From positions 15,488,878-15,552,877 of the forward strand of contig OY829326.1 of the NCBI GenBank assembly GCA_963691655.1: a stretch of DNA of 64,000 bases, written 5' to 3'. Position numbers and translations under genes: made by a program. Origin of the DNA: Toxonevra muliebris. Lineage: Eukaryota > Arthropoda > Insecta > Diptera > Pallopteridae. Below the pieces are notes generated by a model. It was given only the letters and a program-made list of their open reading frames with translations, had not been told where the DNA came from and searched no databases. Of the stretch, positions 53,331 to 63,859 are shown one piece after another (position 1 is the first letter of the stretch; every line of letters starts with the position of its first letter).

Positions 53331-53975
53331 AGACAAACGGGGCACCTAGGAACTGACTTTCGTTCGGGTATACTGGGTTCAGACCCATTGGCCCTTTGAA
53401 TGAATTGGGTCTAGTTTAGGAGGAGAAATCTGTCTTTGAATTTTGCTGTTTTCAATCGGGTGCGTAGGTCCTATAAGTCCAAAACTGTTTTGAATATCAC
53501 ATTACTGTCTTCGACACTCTAATACAAAAAAAAATTGCATTCAAATAGTAATTTTGACTAAAATGTCGAGAAAACCCCAAAGTTTTTTGAATTTGAATGT
53601 AAATTGTGGGAATAAATACTTGTTTATTTATTTCAAAAAAGAGGTGTTTTCTCGATATTTTAGTCGAAAATACTATTAGAATATAATTTTTTTGTATTTA
53701 GCAAATTTGGACCTATAAGACCTACAAGAAGACGGATATCTCCTAAATTTGAACCAATCCAGCCAAAGATCCGATTGTAAACATGTTAAACGATACAAGG
53801 AACCAATGCAAAAACGGGGGTTACGTTTCAAGATCTTAAAAGACACCCAAAAATACATTTCTTTTATTGATTTTTCAGTCATTTTTTTAATTGAAACTAT
53901 AATTATACACACATAAGAAAATAAAGAAAATCATCGATTGATGTTAAAGCGATGACACCGGGGCCCCGTATAACC
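53331..53975. repeat. Fold-back element with long diverged inverted arms
   Basis: The left arm (about 53388-53580) and right arm (about 53641-53770) are inverted copies with moderate divergence. The inner 27 bp pair best (actaaaatgtcgagaaaac against actaaaatatcgagaaaac). The outermost ends, ACGGGGCACC and ACGGGGCCCC (reverse complement of the right end), suggest terminal repeats. No target duplication was found. A transcript through it would fold into a long hairpin. Confidence 0.55.
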
Positions 53976-54114
53976 TACCGCCTTACAATTCCCAGTACCA
54001 AATAGTTATTTATCTAACACACAAAATTTCTGTATTTTTTTAAATTTGTTCTTTTAGTGAGCAAGATGGCTTATATACGATACACGACACTTTTATTTCA
54101 TAGAGATCCATTAC

Positions 54115-54255
54115 GGATTTTGGGTGGCACAATGAGTTATGTAAGGAAGAAAAGAATGGAAGATAGATAAGAAGCTATATTCTAACCGAGAATCGAACAT
54201 GGAATGCCAGATGAGAATCTAGCACTCTGTCAGTAGACCATAGAAGAGGACTAAA
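54115..54255 (-). mobile_element. Diverged copy of the tRNA-derived SINE
   Basis: On the minus strand it reads ATGGTCTACTGACAGAGTG, then TGTTCGATTCTCGGTTAG, then TTCTTATCTATCTTCC. This is the same order as in the SINE at 21686-21872, with many substitutions. Confidence 0.7.
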
Positions 54256-54880
54256 ATTGGCCCCCTTTGGAGTTTATGGAAGTCAAAAACTAAATACTTT
54301 TATAGTTTTTTAATTTTTAAACCTTACGTAAGAATTTTAAGTGTAGGTACCTTTGTATATTTGTATAGTCTTTTTTTCTGTAACAAGTCTTTGAAATTTT
54401 TTAAAATTTATAAAATTAGTTTAAATTAAAAGATTTTGAAATAATTACTTTGTATATTTAAGCGGAGTTTACTGAGCAAGAGGACTCATGAAGGTTAAAT
54501 TGCCGTTCGCACTATCTGGACGATTTTAAAAGGATGCTCCAAATTATATTAAAAAATAAAATTTTAAAACATATTAATCACCCTCTACAATTTTATTTTG
54601 TGTTTTCATCATCAGGGATGCCAACTTTTGAAAATTGCTTGACTTTCGCAACTGTTATGGAAGTTTGCTTAAATTTAAATATATGTGGATGTTTACATTT
54701 GCGCAAGCATGAAATGTTATGGTCATGACTGTCGTAGCATAAGCACAACTGATTTTTGCAACAAAAGAAGAACATCAGAATAAGAATTTTTACATTTCGT
54801 ATTAATTTTTTCCTTGTGAGCAAGAGTACTTTTTATTTCTTTGAAAAATTAATAACACATAGATTGCGTTTCATTTTTGA

Positions 54881-55327
54881 TTATTCTTGCAATTGTCGTT
54901 GTGTATTTAAGGCGCTCTGCTGTAGAACATTTGACATCTGGGTTTTTATTAACACATTTAAAAAATCCTGTTGATTGTCAACAAACATCAAAATTATTTT
55001 ATTTTCATTCTCATAAAAAACTAAATATTTTATATATGTTCGGGAAATAAAAATGCGTTTTAATTTCAACCTTTCTCTGGGTGACTGGGTACCCCCATCA
55101 TCTGATGCATGATGGCATATTAAGCATCTGAAACTTTTCGAGAACTCATCACTTTTTATTAACTCATTAATCTCAATAGAACAGCCAATACTGTCAAATA
55201 ATGCAAGCTCACCGGCAAGTGCCATCATATAAAAACAAATTTTACACAAACTTTCCGAAAATTTTAATGGACTAAAATGCAACGCTGTGTGCGATTTGTG
55301 ATTAACTGAAGTTGGCATCTCTAACAA
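54881..55327 (-). CDS. Possible N-terminal exon of a ZAD-like zinc protein
   Basis: A 148-codon frame lies head-to-head with YOD1; its first ATG is at residue 4. Residues about 27-75 show CKIC, then a hydrophobic stretch (GELALFDSIGCSIEINELI), then RCLIC. A CxxC, about 40 residues, CxxC layout resembles the ZAD domain of many insect C2H2 zinc-finger proteins. The usual helix after the second pair is not seen, and the rest of the frame looks non-coding. No zinc fingers occur downstream on this strand. It may be a first exon with a donor near 'agaaag|gttgaa', a relic, or chance. Confidence 0.25.
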   Translation of the reverse strand: MLEMPTSVNHKSHTALHFSPLKFSESLCKICFYMMALAGELALFDSIGCSIEINELIKSDEFSKSFRCLICHHASDDGGTQSPRERLKLKRIFISRTYIKYLVFYENENKIILMFVDNQQDFLNVLIKTQMSNVLQQSALNTQRQLQE

Positions 55328-55471
55328 GAATCCAGAAAAATTTCTTCACTATTTTTCCAACAACAACAACAATAAAAACAACAAATAGACGAACAAAATT
55401 ACCTCATTATAAAACAAATTAAACTATAGAAAACCACAAAAATAAATTCCAATTTCTAAAACAACAAAAAC

Positions 55472-56575
55472 ATGACATTCAGTGTAAAATTAAAGTCGAA
55501 AAAGGGGCAATTCATTGTGAAAGACCTGAACGCGGCCACGACAATTGCTGACCTCAAAACCAGAATCGCACAGATAACGCAAATCAAAGAGCCACAATTG
55601 CATGTACTCGTTGGATTTCCACCACGTCCACTCGACTTGTCGCAGCACACTGAAAGTCTTGCTGCATCGGGCATAACCAGTGGTGAAACACTTATTGTTG
55701 AGGAAAAGCCACCGGGATCAACAAATTACTCACTAGAAGATGATGAGGCGCTGGCTCGTCGTTTGCAAGCAGAAGAAGAAGAAGAACAGCTAAGACAGGT
55801 GGTTGCAGAAGCGACTGCTGCTACTTCTGCTGGCACCGAGGCTGCAACTGTGGCAGCTGAAGTTGCTGCGGCAACTGAGGTTGAACTTCCAAGTGGCTCG
55901 AACGGAAACTTTAATGGCATTTTGCTTAAGAAAGTAGTGCCCGCAGATAATTCTTGCCTTTTCACCAGCATACGTTTTGTGTTAAATGGCAAAATTGACA
56001 ATGAAGGCAGTGAAATGATGCGCCACATCATTGCGCAGGAGGTAGCTGCCGATCCACATCAGTACAATGATGCTGTGCTGGGTAAATCAAATGGTGATTA
56101 TTGCGCATGGATACAACGTCCGGAATCATGGGGTGGCGCTATCGAAGTAGCTATACTCTCGAGTTACTATGGCATAGAAATCGATGTAGTTGATATACAA
56201 AATGCTATTATAAATCGTTTTGGTGAGGATAAAAATTATGGATTGCGTGTCTTCCTGCTATTCGACGGCATACATTATGATCCTTTGTATATGGAAACGG
56301 TTGTTGTAAGTTAAAAAGTTTGAAGATTAAATTTTATCTCGCAACTTAATTAATATTTTTAGGGCGGCGCTCCAGCTACTATCTTTCCAATTGAAGAAAT
56401 GGGCGTCTACCATCAGGCTGAGCAACTGGCTAACGAAGCAAAATCGTCACGTCAATTCACTAACGTTGATAAGTTTTCATTACGTTGCTTGCAATGCGAT
56501 GCCCTGTTGGTGGGGCAAGTGCAGGCGCAACAGCATGCAAAAACGACTGGGCACACCAATTTCGGTGAAATTTAA
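55472..56575 (+). CDS. YOD1: Ubiquitin thioesterase OTU1 (YOD1), 348 aa
   Basis: This is a deubiquitinase that partners p97/VCP in ER-associated degradation. Exon 1 is 55472-56305 (donor gtaagt) and exon 2 is 56363-56575 (acceptor tttttag), joined in phase 0. An N-terminal UBX-like ubiquitin fold spans residues 1-80 (MTFSVKLKSKKGQFIVKDL). An Ala/Glu-rich linker follows (about 90-145). The OTU domain starts near 150 with PADNSCLF, giving catalytic Asp159 and Cys162. It continues with WGGAIEVAILSSYYGIEIDV and FDGIHYDPLY, with catalytic His268. The C-terminal C2H2 finger LRCLQCDALLVGQVQAQQH and the ending TGHTNFGEI are hallmarks of the family. All key residues are present. The Ala-rich linker differs from vertebrate YOD1 as I recall it. 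The nearest fly relative is probably Drosophila CG4603 (from memory). Confidence 0.97.
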
Positions 56576-57640
56576 TACGCAGTGATTTTTAGCTCACTTT
56601 ATTTTTTGGCCTTTTTTATTTTCGCCTATTACATACTCACCACATAACAATGCGCTGCCGATCCTAGATCAAATATGACCACCTTTATATGGAACAGCAA
56701 ACACTATGCAAATACTAAAGCCAATGGAATGAAATTCAAAATTATCATCAGGCATCGTATTCATCCAAATTTCACATTACATCGTTGAGTTGTAACTATG
56801 CACTTATTGAATTCTTTATAAAAGAAGAAAATTGCTTATTTATTTAAAATCTAATGTTGAATTTAATCTATGAATCGTTTCTTATTTTTACGAAAATTGT
56901 AAAAAATACTTACTGCTTGCTTCATTTTATAGAAACAACACCAAGACTATGAAATCGTGAATTTTAAATCTTAACAAAAAGAAAAAAAAATAGTTAAAGA
57001 TAAATAAACAAATTGCATTTTCCTTTTAACGAAAGTCAAAATGTGCTTTTAACGTTTGGAGGCAATTTAACATTTTATTGTATTCAATTGTATGAGATGA
57101 AGGATGAGTAACTATAAATAATAAGTTCTAATATTTCAAAGAACTGGATATTTGCCTTTGTGCAAACATGCAAAGTAAAGTTTGATGACCTATAAAATAA
57201 AAACTGCACTTCATAAATTAGAGATAGCAGCAATAAAAAACGGCATTAAAAAAACAGCAGTGCAAAAACAACTTGGTAGCCATCGTTGGAATCCACAATT
57301 TCTATTATATACTTAGTCTTAGAATTAAAAAAACTGTTTCACCACATAGTTGAAACATTAATAATACATTTTATATTAAAACTTTTTGGAACAAAGATGG
57401 CATTTGAAATATGTATTTATATATTTATGAATGTACATTGATGCAGTTCTAAAATAGAAAATTAATAAAAAGAAACAAAAAACACTAAGCATATACTATG
57501 AAAGCTCTACCAATTGAATTTCTCGACAGTTTTTGAACAGAAATCCTGGAATAAGAAATATCCGTTTAATAATGGAACTTCTGCTGCATTACAACAATGT
57601 TGATGATCCTCTTAATAATGAAACTTCCGCAGCACTACGA
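56576..57640. other. 3' flanks between convergent YOD1 and Asterix genes
   Basis: This AT-rich intergenic stretch holds the 3' ends of two convergent genes. AATAAA-type signals for YOD1 occur at about 57001 and about 57233. I see no gene in it. Confidence 0.6.
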
Positions 57641-58093
57641 TTACGTTGAAGTGACCCATGGTGGTGTCATTGGTGCAGGGTTTTGGAGGTACGACATAAC
57701 AACAGCACTGACACTCAGCATAAATGAGGAGAGCACCTAAGAAAATGATGAGAGATAAATATATTTCAAGAGAAAACTTCCAGCCAACCTGTTTAGCATC
57801 ATCTGAAACACGTGAACTGGCAAAACTTATGCAGGAACAGTATAGAGCAAGCCAGGCACACCATTTCAGTTTCATCATCAGGCCGCACATGGAGAAGATC
57901 ATACCTGTAAATACAGAAATGAAGAGAAAATTTAAATGAAATTTCATTTCATGGACCATGAACTGATTTCACCTAAAATATTCATATAGTCCGGCATTAA
58001 ATCTTCATTGCCACCGCCACTCTGTCCTTGTGCTTGTGGTGGTTTGTAACGATTTACTTTTTCCTTACGCCGTGGATCCACCGAAGAATTCAT
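57641..58093 (-). CDS. WDR83OS: PAT complex subunit Asterix (WDR83OS homologue), 110 aa
   Basis: Asterix, with CCDC47, forms the PAT complex that shields membrane segments during insertion at the ER. The three exons are 57973-58093, 57789-57904 and 57641-57736, all with GT/AG junctions in frame. The protein starts [19 protein letters not shown] and continues [40 protein letters not shown] and [20 protein letters not shown]. It ends NPAPMTPPW plus VTST. Two to three hydrophobic segments lie in residues 40-100. The family usually ends at PPW, so the four extra residues are a small oddity. Reading through the second intron gives a longer open frame, but the spliced end restores the conserved C-terminus. 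I recall the Drosophila counterpart as CG10674, next to CG4603. Confidence 0.96.
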
Positions 58094-58689
58094 GTTCTAA
58101 ATTTTCTTTCTGTTAATTTAACTTTATTAAGAAGTGGAATGAAATAGAAGGAAAAAAATGTGTCAAATAATACGCAGATAAACGAGAAAGGGTTGCATTT
58201 TTCGGATTTAACTAAACATGGCAAGTACTTTTTAATTAAAAGTGTATATTATGCTTATCTTTTAAATATACAGATATAAAAGACTATGATATACAGCAGA
58301 ATAAAGCAAAAAAATCGGTTGTCTTTTAATTATAGTGAGAATTAGCAACAAAACTCATTTCCTTGATAATCTGTTATGTTGCCAAAGCGAACTTAATATA
58401 CTCAACTCTGAGGCAAGATAATTGAAAGCAATTTAATTTTATCTATCTTATGGTTTGTGTCTACACTTATCTGTCGACGTTTCTGTTTTTTAATTCGTTT
58501 TTGCAAAAGGAAATGAAAGCAGTACAGGATAAGAGGTAAATTATATTTAGAAATTAAAAATTTTAAAATATTTATTTTTACAATGCATACTTATAAAAAT
58601 GTTAAAATAATAGAGTAAGCTGCAAATTTATTACGAATATTATTTTTCATTCAGCAAAAAAATTTTCGCAATTAAGTTCTTCTCTCAAC
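58094..58689. other. Divergent intergenic region between Asterix and the SYCP2-like gene
   Basis: About 600 bp of AT-rich DNA separates the two divergent start codons and must hold both promoters. I see no clear TATA box on either side. Confidence 0.5.
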
Positions 58690-61600
58690 ATGGCGACGGC
58701 ACAAAGTGTTTTTTCTAAAAAAAAACAAGAGACTTCCGTAGCCGAAATAGTAGCGGCTGCAAGCAAAATTAACGATTTTATTTTAAACAACATGATGGTA
58801 ATCATTGCAAAAGCATACAATTTTAAAATTAAAAGCGAATTTTATTTTTTAAAGGCTAAAATTGATTTTCGTGATATGCTTATTGGATTCAATATTTTAG
58901 AGAAATCCTTAAAGCGTAAAGATGGGGAAGCTGAAGAAGCAACTATTAAGTGGCTGCGTTTGTATTTGGTAAAAATAGAAAAACAATTTATATTTTTTTA
59001 ATATTGACTACATTATCAATATTGAGTGACGGAAAAATCTTAGTGTTTTTCCATTTCCATATATTTTTATGAGTTCATATTCTCTTCATAATATTCCGCA
59101 GAACATACAAGTTTCTTTAAGCCCTTCAAATGAATACCTTCTACGGAAATATGAAAAAACTGTACCCAGCGCTGTTACCTACATTATTGGTTGTTTGCAG
59201 TACAAAGAACCAGAACGTCCAACATATCATTATCAGCTTCTCGATATGGTTTATCAATTACTTTCAAATGTTCAAACGTCCACTATTGAAAATTTGGCTA
59301 ACTTTGAGACTGGCATTATGTGCGTTCCTTGTTTCTTATTTATAGGACTCAATTAAATAATTTATATTACTGCAGCGCTTGTTTGTGGTTTCCCATTGAT
59401 TTTGTTGGCGATTTCAACACACAAATGATGGCATTACGTTTGTTGGTAATGTTGCTTAAATGCGTCGATATTCGGCGTCAACAAGATGAACTCAATACGA
59501 TTCACTGCTCAGAAACAAACACACTCAAAGATAAACTTATTTCAGCAATAGCAGTGGGAAGCTTTCATGCAACGAAGTTCGATAATGTAAATAGAAAACT
59601 ACACAGTGCGACAATTTTACACATTGCAAAATCAAATGACAAATGAATGCATTTTTAAAGGTAGTTTGGGGTTGCTAACATCGGTCTTGTGCATGTAAAA
59701 ATAAGTACCAAAATGTTTGTCTTATTTGGGAATATTTATTTAAAAAATGAAACTATGGTTGTTTTGACTTTAAGCTATCCTATTATTTTAATAGCGAAGA
59801 TTTTTTCAATAAACCATAGAAAACATTTAAGCGCATGGCCGGAACCAGCGAACCCGTACAACCTTTATTTGTCGGTATTTGATAACTGATATTGCACTGT
59901 GTTGTTATAATTATTTTTAAATTAAGTATTTATGTTTAATAACGTTAACATACACACAGATGGCACGTGATCTTTTAAATATATATAATATGAATCTGGC
60001 CGAAAATGTATTGGTATACTCATTTCGCTGCAAAACTTTAAAATTTGGCGACAGCTACGAATTTTATAAAACTTGGGTATGTTTATATGGAAATAAATAA
60101 TTACGAGGATATGCACAATTAATTGTATCAATTTTCCTAGGGTGCCGAACAATTTTGGATTGACTTGAATTATTGCCCACGTACGCTTACATTTAAAGGT
60201 CGTTTCAAACAAAAATCTCACACTAAATTCACTAGTGTTACTGTGGGTTTGCAAGTCTGTAAAATGGCTCTGTATGTTGTTTTAGTAAATTAAATGATTT
60301 TACCCAAAATTTCTTAATTGCAAATGTTTTCAGTGAGAACCGTACACTTACAGTGAATTTTTCCATACCTGCTCAGTTTTCAAAAAAATTAAATAACATC
60401 GCAGAATTAAAATCTATTACGTATGCTATATTGGAACTACCTGCAGAAGAATCATTGCGTTTACAAGAAAACGAATTTGTTTTAGAATATTATAATTCGA
60501 AGAAAAATAACTTGGAACAAGACTCGCTTAAAATAATAATAGCTGAAAATAACAGATCATCAGACAGCGATAAAGAGAATGAACCGCCGACATCGGCGCC
60601 ACTTAAAAGTACAAATGAATCTGAGAGTGTTGAATCACAAAAACCACAAACCGATTCAAATCAAGGTAGTTTTGAAAGTCAATATTTGCATAGAATATGT
60701 TGTGACCTATTAATAATTTTCTCCAATTTAAAGCATTAAGCCCAACCTTTAACCATTTTAAAAATAGTTATAATTTTCTAATCGGCAATTCAAGCAGCTC
60801 AGATAATATCAGCCAGCAAAAGGAAATCACTAGTTCATCACAACCTGTTTTATCTGCAACTGCACAGGAGGGCGCAAGTCCAGATATAAATTTTGAATTT
60901 AAGTTGCCATCTTTAAAAAACTACGAAAATGCTTTGCAAAAGGAAAACAGCGAAAATCCGGTTTTAAATTTTGGGTTTAAGGAACCATCTTTACCGAAAT
61001 ATGAAAAAGCTTTGCGGAAAACTAAAGCGACGACATCCAATAAACGAATACCAAAAGTTAAGACACGGAAAATAGATTCAACCTTGCTACCATCGTATAC
61101 AGCTGCGGAGGAGTCTCCGAAATCATCACGCCAATCAAGTGATGCTAAGCAGATTGAGCGTGGAATGCATCCGATACGTGAACTTCGTGTAAAACGTCGC
61201 TTTTTTAAAAACCCCAAATACACATCAGACAGTGATCAGACAAGCACAGATAAACCACAAAATATTTGGAAAAGAAGGTTTTACTTTACCCATTGGTGTA
61301 ATAAATTTAATTTGTTATTAAATTTTTGTTTTATTTAGAAACAATACACGCAAATCCAAAACAAACCGGATTTTAATTGCACCGCCACTACCGAAACGTA
61401 AACAAATTAACAAGGTGAAGCCAATGAGTCATTTAACTGAAGCTCTTAATATGCCCCAAGTAGTTCCAGCAAATATAGGCATAGTTAATATTACTACTTT
61501 TTTGGACAATGGCAATGAAAGTGCAGCAATTTTCAATGAAGATCAACGTCGCACTATACTGCAACATGTTCAACGTATAAATGAAGATTCAAATTCAAAT

Positions 61601-63563
61601 ATAGTAATTAACAACAGTAATGAAAACCAGCCAAATAATAATACTGTTTATGAAGACCGTAATGTCAGCGATGCTGAGCCAGGACAATCTTATCGTAATT
61701 TTAGAATACGCCGTCAAAATACAGCAGATACACAAAAGAAAAAACGTTGTCATAAATCTTCAAATAGAACCAAATTAATATTGAAGCCCAAATCTACAAT
61801 AGAGTTTATCGATTCAGATGGACCCAGCACTTCAGCAGCTGCTGCAACTGCTAGGGAGACACGCAAACGCTCTCGTTTTATCATTGATCCATCCAAAGTA
61901 TATGTACTGATTTGATTATATTTAATGAACAAAATTAAAATTAACTTAAACTAATATTTTCAGGATCCATTTGATAATGTGAAAATTGAGAGGCTGCCCG
62001 CTGCGAAATCACCACGTCTTTCAAATGAAAATCATACTATATATTCAGCTGATATAGAAATCGATTTAACAACTTCTCCAAAATATATTCCACCACAGTC
62101 ATCGGAAGTAAAAGATTTGCGTTTATGCTCAAATTATGAAAATGAACATTCTCAGCACTCGAATAATGTAATCATTTCCTTGCTCGAATCTGAAACAGAT
62201 TCAAAGAAAGCAGTTGATGCTGTGGCAAGCGCTTCCGTTCATAATCTCGGTGACACATTAACTTTAATGGCAAATAATAAAAATTCAACTGTCGTCACTA
62301 CTGATATTCAAGGATGTCGTCAGAATATTGAAAATGCAATTGAACTAACTCCTATTGAAATTAAAGACATGCAATCAGAATTTAGTGATTTGTCGTCTCC
62401 AGAACCGCTAAATATGATGGATATCTCCGACAACAGTAACACACCAGATCGTCAAAGCAGAGTTGAACAACACAGTAGAGTAAAAGTTTTTTTAGAAGCT
62501 GAATTATTAGCAAGAAAACAAAGTAACAACAGTCAAAATATTGAGCAATGCAAGTCTGAAAATGGTGAAATATCAAAAGATCTAAATACTAATGATAACG
62601 AACTTGTATTTGACATGCCAATAAATGAATGCGTATTATATCGTGACCGCTCAGAATATGGAAGCGAAAGCAGCAGCTCAGAAACTGAATACAATTCTGA
62701 TACTGAGGAATCCGATGTGGTGCAGCAAAAAAATTTTACTTTCAAAAGTCCTAAAAAGGCTTTAGCTATTGAGAATATTGCTACTACAACCACAATTACA
62801 AATTGTCAAGTAACTACAGCCACTTCGATTTTTACACGTCATACATGTGTTCTTGGCAAAGAATTATTTGTTGCATCACCGCTAAAATCTGAATTACATA
62901 TGATCATGCCAAATGAAGATACTTCAAGGCATCAGCTAACAGATTCTACAAATTCAACTTGGAATGATATGCCAGTTATTTGTAAAGCTTTTAATCGAGG
63001 TATGATTTAATTATCGAATTTATTAAATTATCACAATTTTAATTTAAAAATTTTCTATAGAATCCACAAATTTAATTGATACATACAAACGTAATATATC
63101 CAATCAATTGGCGCGCTTACACGAACAAACTGGCAAAAAACCTGCAGATATATTCATCAAGAAAGTTGATTATATCAGCGTAAGCATAATGGAAGAAATT
63201 GAAAAGCAGCAACGCGAATTACATGAGCTTGAATTAAATATGGAACACATAGTACGTCAATTGGAGTCACAATATGAGTCTTTCCAAAATAAATCTGAAC
63301 AATTCAAATGGTAAAATTATTTTGAAATTAAGCAATTCGAAAATTAAAAACTTAATTTTTGTAGTTTCAAAGAGAAACTAGAGACATTATTTAAAGCTTT
63401 GGCCAATGTGAACATCAAAGAAGAGATCGAAAATGAATTTATTGGTTTAATGAAGCAACTACAGAAATCTTCAAAGGAAATGTGCACCGAGCAATGGCGT
63501 AATTTTGTCAAAGAAACTACTGAGAATTTACTTAAAAACATTTCAAATTTTGCTGATCTATGA
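58690..63563 (+). CDS. SYCP2: SYCP2-like meiotic chromosome-axis protein, 1272 aa
   Basis: SYCP2 is a lateral (axial) element protein of the synaptonemal complex. Twelve exons join in frame: 58690-58797, 58855-58968, 59102-59319, 59376-59586, 59960-60076, 60141-60271, 60334-60665, 60734-61277, 61339-61897, 61964-62999, 63061-63310, 63365-63563. Residues 1-220 are helical, with GDFNTQMMALRLLVMLLK resembling the end of the SYCP2 ARM-like domain. MARDLLNIYN and VYSFRC precede AEQFWIDLN (about 258-266) and the SLD fold (to about 345). The middle is disordered and Ser/Asn-rich, with a KEN motif at 380-382, basic patches and a duplicated 18-residue motif at 463-506. Residues about 1124-1235 form a coiled coil (IKKVDYISVSIMEEIEKQQ...), where vertebrate SYCP2 binds SYCP3. 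The ARM-like part is shorter than in vertebrates. Homology is judged from memory of the vertebrate protein; the exon model is inferred. Confidence 0.85.
58798..58854 (+). other. 57-nt frame-preserving intron in the SYCP2-like gene
   Basis: The donor gtaatc and acceptor ttttttaaag bound 57 AT-rich nucleotides that contain no in-frame stop. Retention would add 19 residues to the N-terminal helical region. Removal is favoured by length and base composition. Confidence 0.6.
60889..61020 (+). repeat. Duplicated 18-residue motif in the SYCP2-like protein
   Basis: Residues 463-480 (NFEFKLPSLKNYENALQK) and 489-506 (NFGFKEPSLPKYEKALRK) align without gaps, with 13 of 18 identities. The coding segments are 60889-60942 and 60967-61020. 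They lie in the disordered region after the SLD domain. Confidence 0.85.
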
Positions 63564-63859
63564 GCTGATTCTTTTTAATTACTATTTCATACTTTAATTT
63601 GAATATATTCCTTCTTCCTATTCATTCTTATCTCTGTTTTAATTGTTACTGTTTGTTTAAATGTTTTTAATTTATAGAAAGGTCTTCAAAACTTCAGCAG
63701 CCACTGTATGAGTTTTTTTAAACAGCTGTTTCTACCAGTAAACAGCTGGAATAACCAAAAATATAAAAATTATAGGTTTATTAGCAGTAAGCGTGTTCTA
63801 GTAAATATTTTTATTTAAGCAAGAAATAAAACATTAATAAATAAACTAACTGGTGAAAA

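Noticed and set aside
55726..56031. 101-codon frame opposite YOD1
   Set aside because: It is a shadow of the Ala/Glu-rich linker on the coding strand.
57724..57939. 71-codon frame opposite Asterix
   Set aside because: It is antisense to conserved Asterix exon 2 and has no domain of its own.
59689..59889. Extra exon of the SYCP2-like gene
   Set aside because: It lies inside the intron between exons 4 and 5. Joining 59586 to 59960 directly gives the continuous SYCP2-like order, so no exon is needed here.
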